Of a DNA stretch of 64,000 nt, positions 1-12,998 are shown one piece after another. Within the stretch, counting starts at the first letter, position 1. Every line of letters begins with the position of its first letter. The DNA lies in contig NW_024881574.1 in assembly GCF_019059575.1 (NCBI RefSeq), positions 1,112,001 to 1,176,000 on the forward strand. The letters run 5' to 3'. The position numbers and the translations under genes were made by a program. Source of the stretch: Amphibalanus amphitrite (Eukaryota > Arthropoda > Thecostraca > Balanomorpha > Balanidae). The notes beneath the pieces are model-generated. The model had not been told where the DNA came from. It did not search any database and was given only the letters and a program-made list of their open reading frames with translations.

Positions 1-779
1 AACTGGCATCATCATACTGAATATCGTAGGATTTGAGGACACTGCATATGACCTTTTTTGTGAAATCCCACTCCCATAGCAACAGCTCTTCAGGACCTTC
101 AGAGTTTTCTTGACATGCATATGTTAACATGTGAAAACACTCGTAGACGCATTTTTACACTGCCTGTGTCGATAGAAGGCTGGCCTCTGTGACAAATCTC
201 GGTCCACAAATAACGTCATAGCGCTGCTCTCGATCGGCGTCCGGACGGTGCAATCCTCGCGGGATGTTTGCCCCCCCGATTGAGCTGGTCATACATCCGG
301 CCACGTAGCCCGGCAAGAGAGGATGCTGGGCATGAGATCATCAGGGGGATTCATCTGCGATTTGCGAATAGAGTGGCTGAGATGGTGCAAGAAATGCTGT
401 AGTTACCTTCATCTCATTTATTTAATTTGTTAATTTGTTTATGTATTTATTAAGAAGTCATTTCGAAGTTTTATTGCACTATATTCCATGCCATATTTTT
501 AATGTGCAACGGTAGCCTTTTTGACAATACTGAAGGATTTCTGGCATATTTTTACTTTTCATATGAAACAATCACCAGCATGCACTAACTTTGACTAGTG
601 TTTTCCACACGCATATATGGGCATTAGGTATAAGAAGCATAATGAAATGTGAGCAGTGTGGTAAAAGGAAGAAGCAGCAGGGCAAAATAAAAAAATGTTT
701 TTCTCTAATTCTCCGCAAAGGTAGGTCTGGCTGGGTGTGGTGCAGTGGGTTGGGCAGTGGGCACTTCCTCTCCAATGGC
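1..779. other. Upstream flank without a recognised gene
   Basis: I see no convincing coding region, RNA gene or transposon end here. The sequence is mixed to AT-rich, with short open frames only. The frames around 572-890 lie on both strands with no family resemblance and look like chance. Confidence 0.5.
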
Positions 780-1485
780 CTGCGGCGCTCACCGCCCGCC
801 AATCAGGCACGAGTGAGGATGGTGCCGGCGAGGCGGCCATCACAGCACGAGCTCCCCCTCCCTCTCCGAAGACGGCTGTCACGAGCGTGACATCACGCCG
901 TGACCTTGCTGTTCACGCGCGTGTTTTCCCGAATCTCGGCGAGAGGAAGTCACGGCCATTGACGCGGCTGAGCGCGGCACCACCCGTGAAAACGCCACCC
1001 TAATGATCTTTTTGCAACCGGCCGCCTGGGCGACGCGAGGGCGACGCTCGCGCGCTGCCCCTTGTCGCGCAGACCGTCGCCGCGCGACTATCGTCTCCTT
1101 CCGCGCCCTCGGGGACAATTAGAGGCGAGTAATCGACGGAGCTAGTCCGGCCAGCAGCGGTGATCACTGCAGACACGCTTCCGGCCACTTTGTTGTCGCA
1201 GCGGCGCCCGGAGGCGGTGGAGAAGGAAGCGATTCTGTGACCCGGCGTACCCCGCGGCCCGGAGGCGCACGCTCCACCCTCCGCCCGAGCCCTGCGGTGC
1301 AGTATCGCCGCCAGGTGGGGCAGCGCGTGTGACGTCACAGCGCCCGTGTGGGCCGGCCGGCCGAGGCGGCGGGCGACCACGCTTCACTCAGTCGCTGACG
1401 GCTTGTCGGGTAGTGCGGGGGTGCGACGGACAGACTGCATGACACGCGTGTAGACTGAGTGGTTAGCGCTGAAGCCGCTCGGAGT
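780..1485 (+). promoter_or_regulatory. CpG-rich promoter and 5' UTR region of the zinc-finger gene
   Basis: This stretch is strongly GC- and CpG-rich compared with both sides and leads directly into the first coding exon at 1486. No TATA box was seen close to the exon. An in-frame TGA at about 1456-1458 closes the coding frame upstream, so the first ATG at 1486 is the natural start. A CpG-island-type promoter fits a regulatory zinc-finger gene. The transcription start itself cannot be placed from sequence alone. Confidence 0.5.
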
Positions 1486-4400
1486 ATGACGATAGAAATG
1501 CCGAGTTCTACCGGCGGTAGGGCTCCGGAACTGAGGACCATGGAGGATTTGATTGCAGGTGGGTTCAGCTCGGGTCGCCCCGCGGCCGAGGACTTTAGTG
1601 ACACGGAGGTGTGGTGGTTTATCGGGGTGTCGACCGGATGCTCTGTTTATTGTGTGCGTGTTTTTTTATCTATTTGTCGGTTGCCAACAATGTGGGAAGA
1701 CGTACAATTCTTGTGAGCAATGCAGGCTATTTGTTGTGTTTATGTTGCGCATTTTATCGTAGTATGTATTCGACGTACCGAAATTTTGTTTCAGTCGGTC
1801 TGATTTCAATGGATATGGAGCGTCGTTCATGTAGGCATAGTACTTCAAAGTTTGAAACAGCCACCATCAAAGCTATTGTAAGCCTTCGCATTACCTAAAG
1901 GTAACTTTAATGTAGACTCCTCGTAGACTGACTCCTCGGGTCGTCCTCTTTTCCTTGCTTTCGGTTGTAAACGCATTCTGGTGATGTTCCCTTTCACGAA
2001 ACATTTCTTTTCCATGAGACGAACAATAACCACGAATGACCACGGAATACGCCCTGTCCTTCCGCAATAATGTTCAGAACCAACACCAAAGGAGAGATGC
2101 ATGCAACTGCATATGTTTACGCGTGCTTGATAGCAGCCTCATTCTCATGCTGCAGATGTCAATGACATTCGGTAACTATGAATAATTCAACGGTCATCTG
2201 GCTTGGGTTGTGACCGGGTCGAAGTCTCTCCCGTCGGACGAAGCGGGGCACGGCGCAGCCTTTCTGAATCATCTCCAGTGCCCACATTTCTGTGGCGAGC
2301 CGGGTGATGACAAAGCTAGGCGAGGCGCTCGGAAAAGCGTCCGTCTCCGTCGCCCAACACGCCATCATGATATGTCTGATGATAGGATGTCTGCTCGAAC
2401 GCTGAAAACGGCGCAGAAGCATGATGCGAGCTTCAGCCATAGCCCATAGCGTCACCCGGTATAAAAGCAATCTTTTCGGGCTAGTGGGACTGTTGAGATT
2501 TGTGCATCGGGCCTCTTCCGATTGCAGTGGTCATTGACATTGCAGAGACATCGTGCAGACAGAGGATTCGACACTTACATTTTACAATCTAGGTGGGTGG
2601 TTTGAGATCACGATCTGTTTGCCTACTCTCGCTGGGTGGTTCCCCCAGGCTCTGCAAGATAAACGGATCAACACGCCAGCGAGTGCCATGAGAGGCGTCC
2701 CGGAGTACTTTGAAATGAACATGAGAGCATATCGTGCGCCCCTCAAGTGGTGTGTAAACTAAGGACCCGGTGGGAATGGCTAAGTGCGTTCAAATGAAAC
2801 TATGACCATGTTATGATATGACTGTATTATATGAACTGACAATAGAACATGCATCATCGATTTATTCCATCATCGATCCCGAATTTGCATGAAATGGAGA
2901 AGAAGGCAAATTTTTAAGGGCTCATCTCTGAGCGTGTGATGTTAGAGGCCCCACAGTGACACGGAATGTGACCTCTGGGCCCACTTCAGCTGAAAGGGGA
3001 CTTCACCGCGTGCGGTACCCATGGCTGGCGAGGCCCCGTTCGAGTGTCCGAATATTATAATGTGTGCACACTGCACACTGCAGAGTGCAGAGTGCAAATC
3101 TTGTTGACTTCGATAGCTTGAATGTGGTTAAATTCGGTAAGAAAAGCTTTTGCCGTTAAATTACGCCTAAAGCTTCAGCAGTAACTAATGTATGCGTGGA
3201 AGGATGGATATTGGAGATGTTTAGGAAGTATGAAGTTTTGGATTTGTCTGTGATATGACGCTAAACATAGCGGGATCGCCGTTGTCCTGCTAATGCCGGG
3301 CGTCGGACTGTGAATCACACCCCCGTCCCTCACCCATCCCCACCAAATCACTCCCATCGCTGTGATCAACCTGACCCGATCGTGCGACCGGCCGCCCTTC
3401 CCAGAAACGAGGGAGCCACTGCCTCTCGGTGCCTCCCCTCCTACACACATACAGCACGAGCTCTAAAATTTGATCACTCAAAAAGAATGTGCAGGCCCTG
3501 CAGGGTGAACGCAATTTTCACAGATTTCTTTTCCCCTTACCACCCTTCGATTAAAGCGGATATAGACGTTTGGTATCAACCGTGTCATGTGCCTTTGTAC
3601 ATGGAGAGTGAGAGGCGAACGGTGAACGGTGGACGGTAGACAGTGGACAGTAATCAGTGGACAGTGGACGGTGGACAGTGGACGGTAGACAGTGGACAGT
3701 AAACAGTAACCAGTGGACGATGGACAGTGGACGGTAGACGGTAGACAGTGGACAGTAGGACAGTGGACAGTTAACAGTGGACAGTGGACAACGGTCGTCG
3801 GTAGTCGGCGCCCTTTCGATGACAGTAACAGGTGCCCGTGGTGGCGGCTCCTTCATCCCGGCGCGACAGCAGAGGTCAGATGACTCAGTCGCTCCCGACG
3901 TGTATGCGCGGCTGACCCATGTCCGGCCCGTGACGACCCGTCACGGCTTGTGACGCGCCCGCCAAACGACGTGACGCCCCAGTCTGACGGCGCTGGGTTA
4001 GCAGCGCTTCTGGGGATGTCGTGTCACCGTGACGAGACGGTTATGAGGGTGGTGACGTTTGTGTGCGGGTGTGTGTCTGTTTCTGGGTTTAAACGTTCGT
4101 TGACTTAATTTGGATCATTATGGATGAATGGGTTTTGCTCTTGATATTTCCTAGAAAACAAACCCTAAAACAAAATTCAGTCTAAGCTAGACTGCATCAT
4201 TGTTCATATACAATAATGCAAACAGTCTTATCCGTTTTCTTGGATGGCTTCCCGACCCCGGTGTCGTATTTTTATCACTTAAACGTATTTTAAAGTACAA
4301 GTTTTCACTGCGAATTTTGCATCCATTTATTGACCTTTCGTATGTGCCGGAAATACACAGCAAACTAGGATTAGGTGACTATTTGTCACAAAGTTAAGTA

Positions 4401-7400
4401 CCCTTTTCGAAAATATATTTCAATGGAATGTAGGACTTAATTAAACTTCACGTTTCCGGGTGAAACAGTCGGTTTCGCTATTTTCATCAGATAAACTTTA
4501 AACGGCATAACTTTCCATAACCGCGCGTCCGGCTTTTCAAGCCACATGGCCACCGTTTAATTTGATTGGTGCCTTTGAAACAGCTTCGACAAGCCACTTG
4601 TTACAAAATAAAGAACTGGTTTCACTTCCGCTGCACCAAGCAAAGAATGCTTGGGATGAATCGTTGCGTGACTTTGGCGAGGGATGCATATCGAACATTC
4701 TACAGAGGATTACGGGATCATATTGCGCGAGACGTAACTCTTTTTTAAGCTGCACTTGGCGATAAAAAGCGATTTTGCAATAGTATAGGTAGTGTTGGTC
4801 AGAGGCCGATCATATTCGTTTGGTGAAAATGACGGGATCGGGGTAGTCATTGCTAAACGGTATGCGTAAATTTAGAAGAAAAATGTAAGCACCTATTTTC
4901 AACGTCCGCCAGCTTTGGGAAAACGAAATATAAAAGTAAGCATTAACTACAGAAAAAGCAGACGCTATGTATTGCCGCCCCTTTGGTCCATCAAAGAGCG
5001 CATTTGACAGAAATCACGTAGGCACGCACTTCTGTCGGCGCGTCCCCATCCGTCGGCTGCGTCTCATATCTCCGCGTCGGCTGCGTTATCCATATCTCCC
5101 ACCACCCGCTGTGTATCTGCTGGCCACATTCTCTCCCCTACTTTCACACAGAAGCGACGCCGGGTGCGAGGCGCGTCTGTTGGTAGCCGTGCGCCTCCCA
5201 CGCCCTCGGATGTGTTTTTATCGCTCCTCTCTGCGGCCGGACGGCTGACTGACCGACTTTGGTTTCTCTTGTTCGCAGAGTATACCAGCTCTATCCTGGC
5301 TCAGGTGCAGGCGGCTGGGAGACAAGTGGATCCCGCCACGCTGGCCAGCCTACAGCAGGACGCTCGCAGGACTCTGCTCAACATCCAGGTGCGTCACGGG
5401 GCTCCGTATTTGGCGTCGTGCTTTTTGTTGTGCTGTCATTCGGGGTGTGATTAGTTTATCAAAGCCAATGGAGGTAGCGAATGGTTGTTATAGAGCAGAT
5501 TCGAAAAAACAGTTTACTGAAGTATTGGATCCCTTGCTGCGGATACTGGTGGATCCTGTCGCGAGGAACAGGCGGATCCAGTCGCGCAGAGACCGGTGGC
5601 TTGCGACGTGAGAGACGGATGAGTTTCGGTGGCCCTAATCGCCGCTCTCGGGGTTTGTTTTCGTCGCTGTGACAACAGCCCGAGCTCGGCTGAGAGGGAT
5701 CAGCGCTGGATCCCCGCCCAGGTAATTGACCGGTCTGCGCCACTCTTCCGGGTATCTGGCGTACGTCAGACGGCCTGACCTCATGGGAACTGAGCGTTAC
5801 ACGTGAGAACGGTGACAGATATGGCTGCAGAGAAGCCTGCAGTCTGCGGGATGGTCAACAGAGGAGAAATGTCACCGGTGGCGGTGGCGGAAGTCGGCTG
5901 TCCCGGCTGACCGCCAACCGCGACCTGTCGCCGGCGGTGAAACGATCTGACAAACTGGCGCTGCTCTCTTTCGGCGCTGATGTTGAAACTTTGGCGAGCG
6001 TCTCTCGATCTGGCCGGAGATGTGACCGGTTGTCGCCGGACGCGGGCCGCCCTGCTCTGGAGGAGGGCGTGTCGCCGGGCGACTATTGTTGCATTGTCTC
6101 CGCTCCGCTCGGGTCGTTTCTGGGCCTGGACTCGGTATCCTATCTGCGCCGATCTGCAGAGACATTGTTGCCGCGTGCCCTGCTTCCGTTCTTTGTCACT
6201 TTGCAGGGTTTCTCGTGCCGGACGCTGGTCATTGTCCCGTGCCGGTTAGCCGGCCCGGCTATCCACTCGCTAGGGAGATTGTCATCGCGATCGTGCACGT
6301 GACGCACGAGATGTAGCCATGGGGCCCGCACGGTTCCTGTCTGGACCACAGGCGTTATCACGGCGGCTGGGCCACGTTTTCGGCACCGTGAATGCACCCC
6401 CAGACGGAAATACGCTAGCGGTCGTTTGTAATAGTTGCAAGAGTAAGGTGATTGTTATTTTCTTAACCCGCGCCGTGCTGGTGGCCTGAACTTTCCGCCG
6501 AGTGCTGGGGGGGGGGGGCGTTTTCACGCCCCCCCCCCGTCTAACTCGGCTCCTGGGCCACGTAGCGACACGCGGTAAGCGGCAATCGAAAGAGCGTCAA
6601 AAATAAGGACGAAAACACTTCGGTCATTTTTTGGGTCAGGTCAAAGGTCAGGTCACCAGAGGTCACCAAAGGTAAAATGTTGACTATTTCAACATTTTGG
6701 AAACTGCCAACGGCTATCTCGGGAACCGATAGAGCTACAGCGCCGCGGAAAAGCGCATTCGATAGCCCTTTTACAGACCTTTCTGAGCAATGTTCTCAGA
6801 TTTGACCTCAGGTCAACGGTTTAGCCTCCAGAGGGCAAAAACTCCAAAAATAGCCGTTTTTACGAAAAACGTTTTTTCGTCAATAACTTTTGACTCATAA
6901 GCGCCATGACATTACTTTTGCCAGCATCGTGTTCCTCTCGTCGAGACGCGTCGAATGAATTATTTGTTGACCTTGAAAGGTCATTTTGAAAATTTGACCT
7001 CAGGTCAAGGTCATGACCTGACCGAAAAGGGTCATGTTGCATATCAGTCGATCCGTATCGTCGAGCTGAACACATCTGACGTGTTTTCACCGCTCTAGCA
7101 CGTCTCTATCAAAAGTTATAGCCAAAAAACTGCTGGCGACCGTTCATGACCTGAGATGACCTCAGGGGCACACAGAGGGGTCACAGGTGCATTTTTCCTA
7201 TTCAGTGTGTCATGTTTACCTATGAACCGATGTTTGAGAGCGTTTTGAACGATATTCGTCCAAAAGAGGCGCATTTCAATTTTCTCCCATTGACTTATAA
7301 TGGAGAGGTCGCAAAATTGACCTGACCTTAGGTCACAGATATCAAAAATCCGAGATATACATTTTATACATACTGTTACTCATATCAATCGCTGAAAGTT

Positions 7401-10400
7401 TCAAAGTGATCGTTCAGTCGGTGTAGCTATAGCGAGCCTTTGAACTTTTTCTGAGGTAAGGTCACTTGACGTGACCTGGTGACCTGACCTTGAACGGCCT
7501 AGGTCTGAAATTTTCACAACATGTGCGGAAATGATGTAGGAACACGTGTACCAAAAACGGCGGCGCTGCGCGCCGCCGTTTTTGAGATATTCGCGAAAAA
7601 CCTGAGGGGGGGCGTAAAAACGCCCCCCCCCAGCACGGCGCGGGTTAAATGTCACACCGATTAATTTGCTACCAGAGTTCGTTGTTGCTATGCGTCGAAC
7701 TAAATGGTCGCTGGCTTATGCTCTGCTTTTGTATGTTATTTAGAGCTAATATGCGTTTATTTCATGCCTTCGCTTAATTAATTCCATGTACTGTTCTTGA
7801 TGGGTATAATGTCTCAGAGTCGGTGAAACTCTCGTAACTTTCTGAGGAATATATCCTTTTTTGCAGTAAATTGTCAACCGGCCGTATCTCCCTCTGGTCT
7901 AGACCTTTCGCTGACACCCATCTCCCCCACCCGCAGGGCCCGGACCGTGACGCCGTCGTCCCCCCAGCCCGCCCCAAGAGGCCCTCCTCGGTCGGCGCTG
8001 ATGGTGATGCTGCGTCCCCGGAGACCAAGCGTCGTGCTGTCGGCTCCGTCCCCGCCCTGGCTGTGCCCAACTGGACGTCAGTCGGCGCCACCGCCAGCCT
8101 CCTCCGGGTGCGCGAGTCCCTGGAGCAGCGCGGCGACGACAGGATGTCAGCGAGAGAGCTCGGCTCACCGTCCCCAGATGGGTCCATCGGTCACAGGCGC
8201 GAGGTCAATGATGTTCTCAGCGAGCCCCTGCGCGGCATTCGCTACCCGAACGGCATGGTGGTTCCGCAGCCACTGCCGCCGCCGCGCCGTTCCTCGCCGA
8301 CCCGAGCCGACCGCGCCTCGGTCAGCCCGCCGGTGAAGCAGAGCTCGCCTCGTGTGCGCACCGCCGAAGAGTACGTGACTCTGGATGACGACGAGGACCC
8401 GATGGCAGATGCAATTCGTCTGATGAAAGCCAAGGGAGAGTTCCCCTGTCGGCTGTGTAATCAGATCTTCAGGAACCTACGTGGCATGAAGGGGCACGTG
8501 AGAGACCACTTCGAGAAGAAGCCGCCGTACCACTGCAATGTGTGTACGCTGTTCTACCCTGACAAGGCGGCGCTGGGAAGGCACATGAAAATCCACACAG
8601 GAGAGCGACCGTATGAGTGCCGTCGCTGCAACTTTGCCTTCACAACAAAGGCCAACTGCGAGAGGCACATGAAGAACCGCCACAAGCTGACGCGGGAGGA
8701 GCTCGCTGACAACATGAACGTGCTGCCCAGTGACACCCGTCCCAAGACGAGGTCTACGCCGCCGCCGATGCAGAGGGCGATCCTGCCTCTCGGCACTGAC
8801 CTGACCGTCTGCACCGTGTGCGACGCCAGCTTCGGTGAGTACACGCCGGCCGTGCAGCACGTCAAGAAGTTCCACCCGACCAAAGACCCAGCGCTGGTGC
8901 TGAACGCCCGCGGCGCAGCCCGCAGCGCCGTGCCCAGTCCCGGAGAGCCCACCCAGCGGCCTCCGCTACCACTGTCGCTGCCGCCGCTGCTGCCGCTGCC
9001 GGTCAGCCTGCCCGAGCGTCCACTGTCGACTCAGTCGCGCTCGTCCACCCCGCACTCCGTGCAGAGGCCGGTGGACTCGCCTGCTCCGGCCGCCGAAGAT
9101 GACGACTCAGCGCCGCTGGACCTCAGCCGGAAGTCGGAGAGACCCCAGGCGGCGCCGGAGCTGCCGCAGCTCTCACCCGCTGAGGAGGCGCTGCGCTCGG
9201 CTGCGCTCATGCAGATGCCGTACTGCATGCCGTTCCCGATGCCGTTCTTCATGCCAAGCATGCAGATGATGAACAGGCAGATGGAAGAGATGCTGGCGCA
9301 GACGCGTAACGCCGGGCTGAGCTCGGGTGGCGGCATCCTCACGGCGGCACAGATGCAGGCTGCGCTTCAGTCGGCGTTCGGCGTCGGCGCCCTGGGTCAG
9401 GTGCCACCGGCACCGGCGGCCGAGGAGGACCGCGACACGGAGGATGAGAATGCGCTGAACCTGACCGGCACATCCAGCGCCCCGAGCACCCCCGGCGCGC
9501 TAGACGATCCGCGCAAAAAGCAGAAGCAGCGCCGCTACCGCACCGTGAGGCCCTACCAGTGCGTGCACTGCGACGCTCGCTTCACACTCAGCACCAACAT
9601 GGATCGGCACGTGAAGAACACCCACCCGGACAAGTGGGAGCCGAAGGCGCGCGGTGTGCGCCGCTCGGCCACCGCGGTCAGCCCGATGGCGTCTCCGGCC
9701 GAGCCCCCCTCGGCGAGCGAGCCCGGTCCCTCTGGCGGCGCGGCGGCCACCGTCGTCTGCGTCGAATCCGACGACGACGGCGGCCTGGTGATCGACGAGC
9801 CGTCTCGCGACGAGACTGACCTCGCCAGCGTCGACCGACTGGTGGTCAGCGCGCAGGCGCAGACCTGTCAGCAGTACTTCCGTCGGGACGAGGAGCGCAC
9901 GTCGGAGGTCGGTTCGGAACGCGGCGCTTCGGCGAGCCCTGTCGGCGACGAGGACTCGGATCGTGCCGAGAAGCGGCGCAGCGCCTACTCCAACGCCCCG
10001 AACAAGATCCCGTGTCGCTTCTGCGACCGCGTGTTCCCCTGGAGCAGCTCGCTGAAGCGCCACGAGCTGACCCACAGCGGTGAGAAGCCGTACAGCTGCC
10101 CGCACTGCCCGGTCCACTTCACCACAAAGTCCAACTGTGACCGACACCTGGTGCGCAAACACAGCGGCGGCAGCAGCGGCGACGACTCGGCTAACGCGCC
10201 GCGGCCCGTGGAGCGGCCCTTCAAGTGCACGCTCTGCCCGAGCTCAACGTTCTCGACGCAGGAGAACCTGTCGCGCCACCACGCCGAAAAGCACGTGCCG
10301 GGAGCCGCCGGGCCCTCCACGCACCAGTTCTGGTGTCACGTCTGCGACCGGCGGTTCTTTGACCTGGAGCGGGCGAGGGATCACCTGGAGGCTGAGCATG

Positions 10401-12998
10401 AGCAGAGCTGGGCTCAGCTGGAGAGGAGCAACAGTCGCTGGGTGTCGCAGATCGCGGAGGAGGACCAGGGCCAGGACCAGGTGAGTCGCGCATAAACAGC
10501 CGGCTTTTGTGCTCATGTTGAAATTCATTTATAAATGTTCATTGGTTTCATTTTAGAAACAATAACCACGAAATCGTAGCGTAATCGCATCGTAATAAAG
10601 TATTCATCAGTTCGTTTGCGGACCGCGATATAAATGACAATATTACTTCTTGGAACGGCTCAGAGTCTTTGGTGTTTTATCTTCAAGAAGAGCCCATTCT
10701 CTCATCATGGTGATTTGCTAATCTGGGAAGCTTTATGATGAAACTTAGCCAAAGATTATTCTGGATTTTCACAGAAGCTTAATGCACGATTTACACCATC
10801 TGAGCTCTGCAATCTCAGTCTGACGCTTTGTATTCACAATTCTGAAAATAGGTACTAGAGATGATAGGGAGTGTCCGTTCTCTGATCTTTTCAATCTGTC
10901 CTGCTAGAGATTTATATTTTTCTAGGCTGTCTTAGTCATGGCTCTCAGAGCAGACGTCTAGGAAAAAGCTATAATTTGGACCACGCTGTCTGCCTGGGAT
11001 GGTCGGAGAGCAGCAGCCCGTGTCAGACGATCGCGTGAGAGCAAAGCCGGCGAAGCTGCTTTGGAGGCGAGAAATCGGAATGTGGATCTGGGGTCGAGCC
11101 GCCCGTCTCTGGCCGGGCTCAGATGCCAGCTGGGACTGGCTAAAAAGTTACGGAAGTAGTCGGCGCCGTGACCCGAAAACATGGGAGAGCTGGAAATGGA
11201 CGGCACTTAGAGCACACTTGGCCACAAACGTTCAAATTGGCTCCTAAAATAAGACCCGAGCGTATTTGGGAAACGGTTCTCTTGTATGCTAGTAATTTGT
11301 TCAAATGAAATGTCGGTTTCAGATTGTTGACCTCTCGCTTTGGGCTACGATTAGAAAACCATCCGAAAGATAACTGATTGTAGATATCGTAGATTTACTT
11401 CGCTGCAACCCCGACTTTTCCGCCACCAGAAGCAAAACGAAGATGATACCGTTCATATCATTATTAATTGGTATTGGTGAAATTTGACGTTCAATTCTAG
11501 CGAGATATTGCCTGTTCAGCACTTTTTGTTCTTTCTCTATAGTCATATAATAAACATAGGTACCTATGTGATAAAATGCTGATCATGTTCTCAGGTCGTG
11601 CATAAATCCCATTTTATTAGTGTCAAAATGATCTTTTTTTTAACCATTATCTTCCACGAAGCTCACAAGTCAAAACAGTTGCCAGAACTTTTAAATCTCT
11701 CGTTGGGCTACATCCCAGGTAGCACCTACCGTTCTGGACAAGCTCTCAGATCATCTTTGGCCATCTCTGGCGACATTTATCTAAAAACTTCCTGCGAGCA
11801 GGTCAGCCACCTCGCGAATTCACGGCGCCGATTCTCCCAGCGCTCCGGCCGGGGTCGTGACCTCGGGAGCGGCGCATTCCCGGCGGTCGAGCTTCCTGTC
11901 CGGCCGCTGCTGAGTTTGATCCGGTGGTCCGTGAGCGGGTCTCGGCGCCGGGTCAGTCTCCCGGGATCAGCGTTCGGCTGCTCTCCGGCGCGCCCCGCAC
12001 GTAATCCGGCCTGTCGCGCGCGGATCGGTCGGACGCAGCGTCCGCCGACTGCCGCTCATCCCGCCAGCAGTGGCAGGACCTGTTTTTGATCGCTCTCGGT
12101 GCGCGCTCCCGCCACGGCGTGTGCATAATGTGAGGTCGGGTCAACAGCCGGTGCGGTAGGAGGAAGGGCTGCACGCCGGCCGGAAACTGGTTTGCGTCCT
12201 CTCGCGCGCGCCCGCAGCCGATCTAAGATGACGAGATGACGGAAAGATGACAGCCAGATGACGGGAGCCTGATGTGTAGACGATGTCTAGATGAACGAGC
12301 AACTCTTGCAAAATTGCAGCTGGTGCATATTTCAGTCGGCTTGGGAGGCCTCGTACAACCAGGGCATATTTCTGTACAAGGAATGTGTCGATCTTCACCG
12401 CACAAACAAGGAAATTATAAGCTTATCCCTGCGGTATTTAATATGGCTAATCATCTTACAACACAAATGATTACGTTTCACTCATCTCAGAAGGTGGCTT
12501 AAAACAGCCACGACCGTTTCTCACCACCGCAAAGAACCAAAGTCATCTCGCTGCGGTCAGATGCTCGAAGTTTACCGCCTGCAAATGTTGATAATTTCAC
12601 CAAGGACTGACGTAACCCGCCTCCTCCCTCAGATTTTCTGCCTGGTGTGCCTGCATGGCTTCGCTGACACCGGAGAGCTGCGGCAGCACCTGGTCTCCGA
12701 GCACCAGTCGGAGGACGCTGGAGACGCCGAGGGCCCTCACGCTGCCGACCTGGGCTCGACGAGTCCTCCGCCGCCGGCGCGTGCTCAGTGCCCCGGCCGC
12801 AAGAGGCCCACCCTGGAGGACATCAGCGCCAGGCTGCTGGCAGGGTCGCGGCTGCGCGCTGCCGGCAGCCCGCCGGCCGAGGAGGTCAGCAACGACAAGG
12901 AGATGCCGGACGCGGTGATGGAAACCGACGACTGCGGCAGGTCGGCGGAAGGTGATGGGGAGGGCGCATCGGCCGCGGCTCAGGAGTGTGAGGCGTGA
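1486..12998 (+). CDS. RREB1: C2H2 zinc-finger transcription factor, RREB1/Hindsight (pebbled)-like, four coding exons
   Basis: Coding exons are 1486-1558, 5279-5388, 7937-10480 and 12633-12998. The junction phases are 1, 0 and 0, every junction has GT/AG, and the product is 1,030 aa. About ten C2H2 fingers are visible: residues about 230, 259, 287, 353, 601, 752, 780, 823, 859 and 910. Fingers 3 and 7 carry [10 protein letters not shown] and [10 protein letters not shown], which I associate with RREB1 and insect Hindsight. A canonical CtBP corepressor motif, PLDLS, sits at residues 454-458; CtBP binding is known for this family. Long Ser/Pro/acidic linkers separate the finger clusters, as in RREB1. 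The expected role is a nuclear DNA-binding regulator downstream of Ras/MAPK or in epithelial morphogenesis. Family assignment rests on finger signatures and the CtBP motif; another multi-finger family is possible. The small exons 1 and 2 rest on phase and splice consensus only. Confidence 0.7.
1559..5278. other. Intron 1 of the zinc-finger gene
   Basis: This is 3.7 kb of non-coding DNA. The only clear structure is the GTGGACAGT-type minisatellite at about 3619-3792. A TATAAAAG word near 2461 has no gene behind it. Confidence 0.5.
3619..3792. repeat. GTGGACAGT/GTGGACGGT minisatellite
   Basis: Degenerate tandem copies of a 7-9 base unit (GGACAGT, GGACGGT, AGACAGT) run for about 170 bases. The open frame on the opposite strand is a product of the repeat and is not a gene. 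Confidence 0.85.
5279..5388 (+). CDS. RREB1: Small second coding exon of the zinc-finger gene
   Basis: The acceptor is a pyrimidine-rich stretch ending at AG 5277-5278 and the donor is GTGCGT at 5389. The exon takes phase 1 from exon 1 and leaves phase 0 into the large finger exon. It encodes a short helical Gln/Ala/Leu-rich segment with no finger. The exact phase match on both sides is the main support. Confidence 0.6.
6463..7648. mobile_element. TTAA-flanked element E1 (6467-7644)
   Basis: TTAA at 6463-6466 and 7645-7648 flanks 1,178 bp with a perfect 15 bp terminal inverted repeat, CCCGCGCCGTGCTGG. Next to each end lies a poly(G)-CG-loop-CG-poly(C) hairpin. The interior is dense in AGGTCA/TGACCT words, including a perfect AGGTCATGACCT at 7008-7019. 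The shared 75 bp core is at 7286-7360. There is no transposase. TTAA targets with CCC...GGG ends are known for piggyBac-type transposons, so a non-autonomous piggyBac-like MITE is the likely class. It lies in intron 2 of the zinc-finger gene. E8 is the closest relative in the window. Confidence 0.85.
7937..10480 (+). CDS. RREB1: Large zinc-finger exon (848 codons)
   Basis: This single exon holds nine of the ten fingers plus the CtBP motif. The acceptor is CCGCAG at 7931-7936 and the donor GTGAGT at 10481. The open frame runs 22 codons upstream of the acceptor and a few past the donor, so the splice sites, not the open frame, set the ends. Codon usage is strongly GC-rich. Confidence 0.85.
10481..12632. 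other. Intron 3 of the zinc-finger gene
   Basis: No RNA gene or transposon end was recognised. A GC- and CpG-rich patch at about 11820-12210 stands out from the surrounding AT-rich intron. It could be an internal promoter or enhancer, but nothing in it decides this. Confidence 0.4.
12633..12998 (+). CDS. RREB1: Last coding exon of the zinc-finger gene, with final C2H2 finger
   Basis: The acceptor AG is at 12631-12632 after a CT-rich tract. The exon continues in phase 0 and begins with a finger (CLVC ... H ... H at about residues 910-933). A Pro/acidic tail follows and the stop is TGA at 12996-12998. Confidence 0.75.
   Translation: MFCLVCLHGFADTGELRQHLVSEHQSEDAGDAEGPHAADLGSTSPPPPARAQCPGRKRPTLEDISARLLAGSRLRAAGSPPAEEVSNDKEMPDAVMETDDCGRSAEGDGEGASAAAQECEA

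Noticed and set aside
2455-2500. TATAAAAG promoter near 2461
   Set aside because: No exon or RNA gene follows; a chance match in an intron is likely.
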